This document shows positions 62,961 through 64,000 of a stretch of 64,000 nucleotides of DNA, one piece after another (position 1 is the stretch's first letter; every line of letters begins with the position of its first letter). A program made the position numbers and the translations under genes. The stretch spans positions 434,001 through 498,000 of the forward strand of contig NZ_CP013387.1 in the NCBI RefSeq assembly GCF_001523745.2. Direction: 5' to 3'. The notes under the pieces were generated by a model, which made no database searches, had not been told where the DNA came from, and was given only the letters and a program-made list of their open reading frames with translations. Source of the stretch: Burkholderia mayonis (GTDB taxonomy: Bacteria; Pseudomonadota; Gammaproteobacteria; Burkholderiales; Burkholderiaceae).

Positions 62961-63893
62961 ATGAAGCACATCCACATCATCGATTCGCATACGGGCGGCG
63001 AACCCACGCGCGTCGTCGTGTCCGGCTTTCCGGCGCTGGGGGACGGGCCGATGGCCGAACGCCTCGCGGCGCTCGCGCGCGACCACGACCGTTTTCGCGC
63101 GGCGTGCATCCTCGAGCCGCGCGGCAGCGACGTGCTCGTCGGCGCGCTGCTGTGCGAACCGGTCGCGGCCGACGCGGCGGCCGGCGTGATCTTCTTCAAC
63201 AACGCGGGCTATCTCGGCATGTGCGGGCACGGCACGATCGGCCTCGTGCGCACGCTGCATCACATGGGCCGCATCGCGCCCGGCGTGCACAGGATCGAGA
63301 CGCCCGTCGGCGATGTCGAGGCGACGCTGCACGACGATCTGTCGGTCAGCGTGCGCAACGTGCCCGCTTACCGGCATCTCAAGGACGTCGTCGTCGACGT
63401 GCCGGGACACGGCGCGGTGACGGGCGACGTCGCGTGGGGCGGCAACTGGTTCTTCCTCGCGAGCGACCACGGCCAGCGCGTCGCCGGCGACAACGTCGCG
63501 GCGCTGACCGCGTATGCGTCTGCGGTGCGCGCGGGGCTCGAACGCGCGGGCGTGACGGGCCGCGACGGCGCGGAAATCGATCACATCGAGCTGTTCGCCG
63601 ACGATCCCGAGCACGACAGCCGCAGCTTCGTGCTGTGCCCGGGCCACGCGTACGACCGCTCGCCGTGCGGGACCGGCACGAGCGCGAAGCTCGCGTGCCT
63701 CGCCGCGGACGGCAAGCTCGCGCCCGGCGCGGTGTGGCGGCAGGCGAGCGTGATCGGCAGTGTGTTCTCGGCGAGCTACGCGCCCGCCGACGGCGGCATC
63801 GTGCCGACGATTCGCGGCAGCGCGCACCTCGCCGCCGAGGCGACGCTCCTGATCGAAGACGACGATCCGTTCGGCTGGGGCATCGCGTCGTGA
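62961..63893 (+). CDS. lhpA: 4-hydroxyproline 2-epimerase
   Basis: 310 residues of the proline-racemase superfamily. The catalytic pair is Cys88 ([12 protein letters not shown]) and Cys236 ([11 protein letters not shown]). Two catalytic Cys mark an epimerase or racemase, against the Cys-Thr dehydratases. It turns trans-4-hydroxy-L-proline into cis-4-hydroxy-D-proline, the substrate of the following FAD enzyme. Start [15 protein letters not shown] at 62961. Confidence 0.9.
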   Translation: MKHIHIIDSHTGGEPTRVVVSGFPALGDGPMAERLAALARDHDRFRAACILEPRGSDVLVGALLCEPVAADAAAGVIFFNNAGYLGMCGHGTIGLVRTLHHMGRIAPGVHRIETPVGDVEATLHDDLSVSVRNVPAYRHLKDVVVDVPGHGAVTGDVAWGGNWFFLASDHGQRVAGDNVAALTAYASAVRAGLERAGVTGRDGAEIDHIELFADDPEHDSRSFVLCPGHAYDRSPCGTGTSAKLACLAADGKLAPGAVWRQASVIGSVFSASYAPADGGIVPTIRGSAHLAAEATLLIEDDDPFGWGIAS

Positions 63894-64000
63894 CGGATTC
63901 GCAGACCGACGTCGTCGTGATCGGCGCGGGCATCGTCGGCGCGGCGTGCGCGCACGAGTTCGCGCAGCGCGGGCTGCGCGTCGTCGTCGTCGACGACGGC
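63890..64000 (+). CDS. FAD-dependent D-hydroxyproline dehydrogenase-like protein, N-terminus only
   Basis: 37 codons to the window edge. GTG start overlapping the epimerase stop (GTGA). The Rossmann FAD-binding loop [20 protein letters not shown] ends near VVVVDDG. The fold is DAO-type. Position after the epimerase indicates oxidation of cis-4-hydroxy-D-proline to the pyrroline taken by LhpC. Confidence 0.75.
   Translation, partial: MTDSQTDVVVIGAGIVGAACAHEFAQRGLRVVVVDDG

Overview
The window is GC-rich DNA (roughly two thirds G+C) with Burkholderia codon use. Its gene content, a malleicyprol (malleilactone/burkholderic acid) cluster next to a LuxR-type regulator, points to chromosome 2 of the Burkholderia pseudomallei group (pseudomallei, thailandensis or a close relative). 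The species cannot be fixed from the sequence alone. The long ORFs on the opposite strand of the big genes are shadows caused by high GC.

Region 1 (1-21762): the malleicyprol/malleilactone locus. Six minus-strand genes in the order burA-burB-burC-burD-burE-burF run leftward, and burF is cut by the window edge. They encode a multidomain synthase (TE-A-ACP-KS-AT-TE-KR-ACP), a stand-alone SET-domain methyltransferase, a TauD-like oxygenase, a class III aminotransferase, an aldehyde dehydrogenase and an AT-less PKS. Together they fit conversion of methionine to dimethylsulfoniopropionate (DMSP) and its loading and extension on the synthase. A divergent LuxR-family regulator (MalR) lies 1.2 kb away across an AT-rich spacer. 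A lux-box-like palindrome sits just upstream of burA.

Region 2 (22117-28141): a decaying sulfur/methionine-uptake locus. It has a MetQ-like protein with an internal deletion, a broken MetN-like ATPase and no MetI. It also has an intact FMN-dependent monooxygenase and an acyl-CoA-dehydrogenase-like monooxygenase, then two conserved hypothetical genes.

Region 3 (28207-35121): L-lactate use. lldR (minus) is divergent from lldEFG-lctP, with a palindromic LldR-type operator between them, followed by a DoxX-family gene. Region 4 (35185-43127): a minus-strand iron operon behind a Fur box, coding for an OprB-like porin, a beta-propeller lipid/periplasmic protein, a Tat-exported DyP peroxidase (EfeB-like) and an Fe3+ ABC transporter (binding protein, fused permease, ATPase).

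Region 5 (about 43340-53560): an IS110-family element whose transposase gene is split in two. The halves are separated by 8.7 kb of lower-GC accessory DNA bounded by a 17-bp direct repeat. Inside are IS fragments (ISNCY-like, IS3, ISL3, IS21-like ends) and a small putative biosynthetic locus. That locus has the C-terminal part of a methionyl-tRNA-synthetase-like protein fused to a transposase, an alpha/beta hydrolase, an MFS exporter, a class I methyltransferase with an odd start region, an ATP-grasp amide ligase and a second SET-domain protein related to BurB. This is the least familiar system in the window. I propose it makes a methionine-derived (possibly sulfonium) amide.

Region 6 (53636-64000): two MFS transporters, then a hydroxyproline catabolic cluster. 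It comprises an imine reductase, ketoglutarate-semialdehyde dehydrogenase, amino-acid permease, DapA-type deaminase and, divergently, 4-hydroxyproline epimerase and the start of an FAD oxidoreductase. Several short tandem repeats (6, 7, 8, 9 and 14 bp units) are scattered through the window, two of them inside PKS genes. No rRNA, tRNA or CRISPR was seen.
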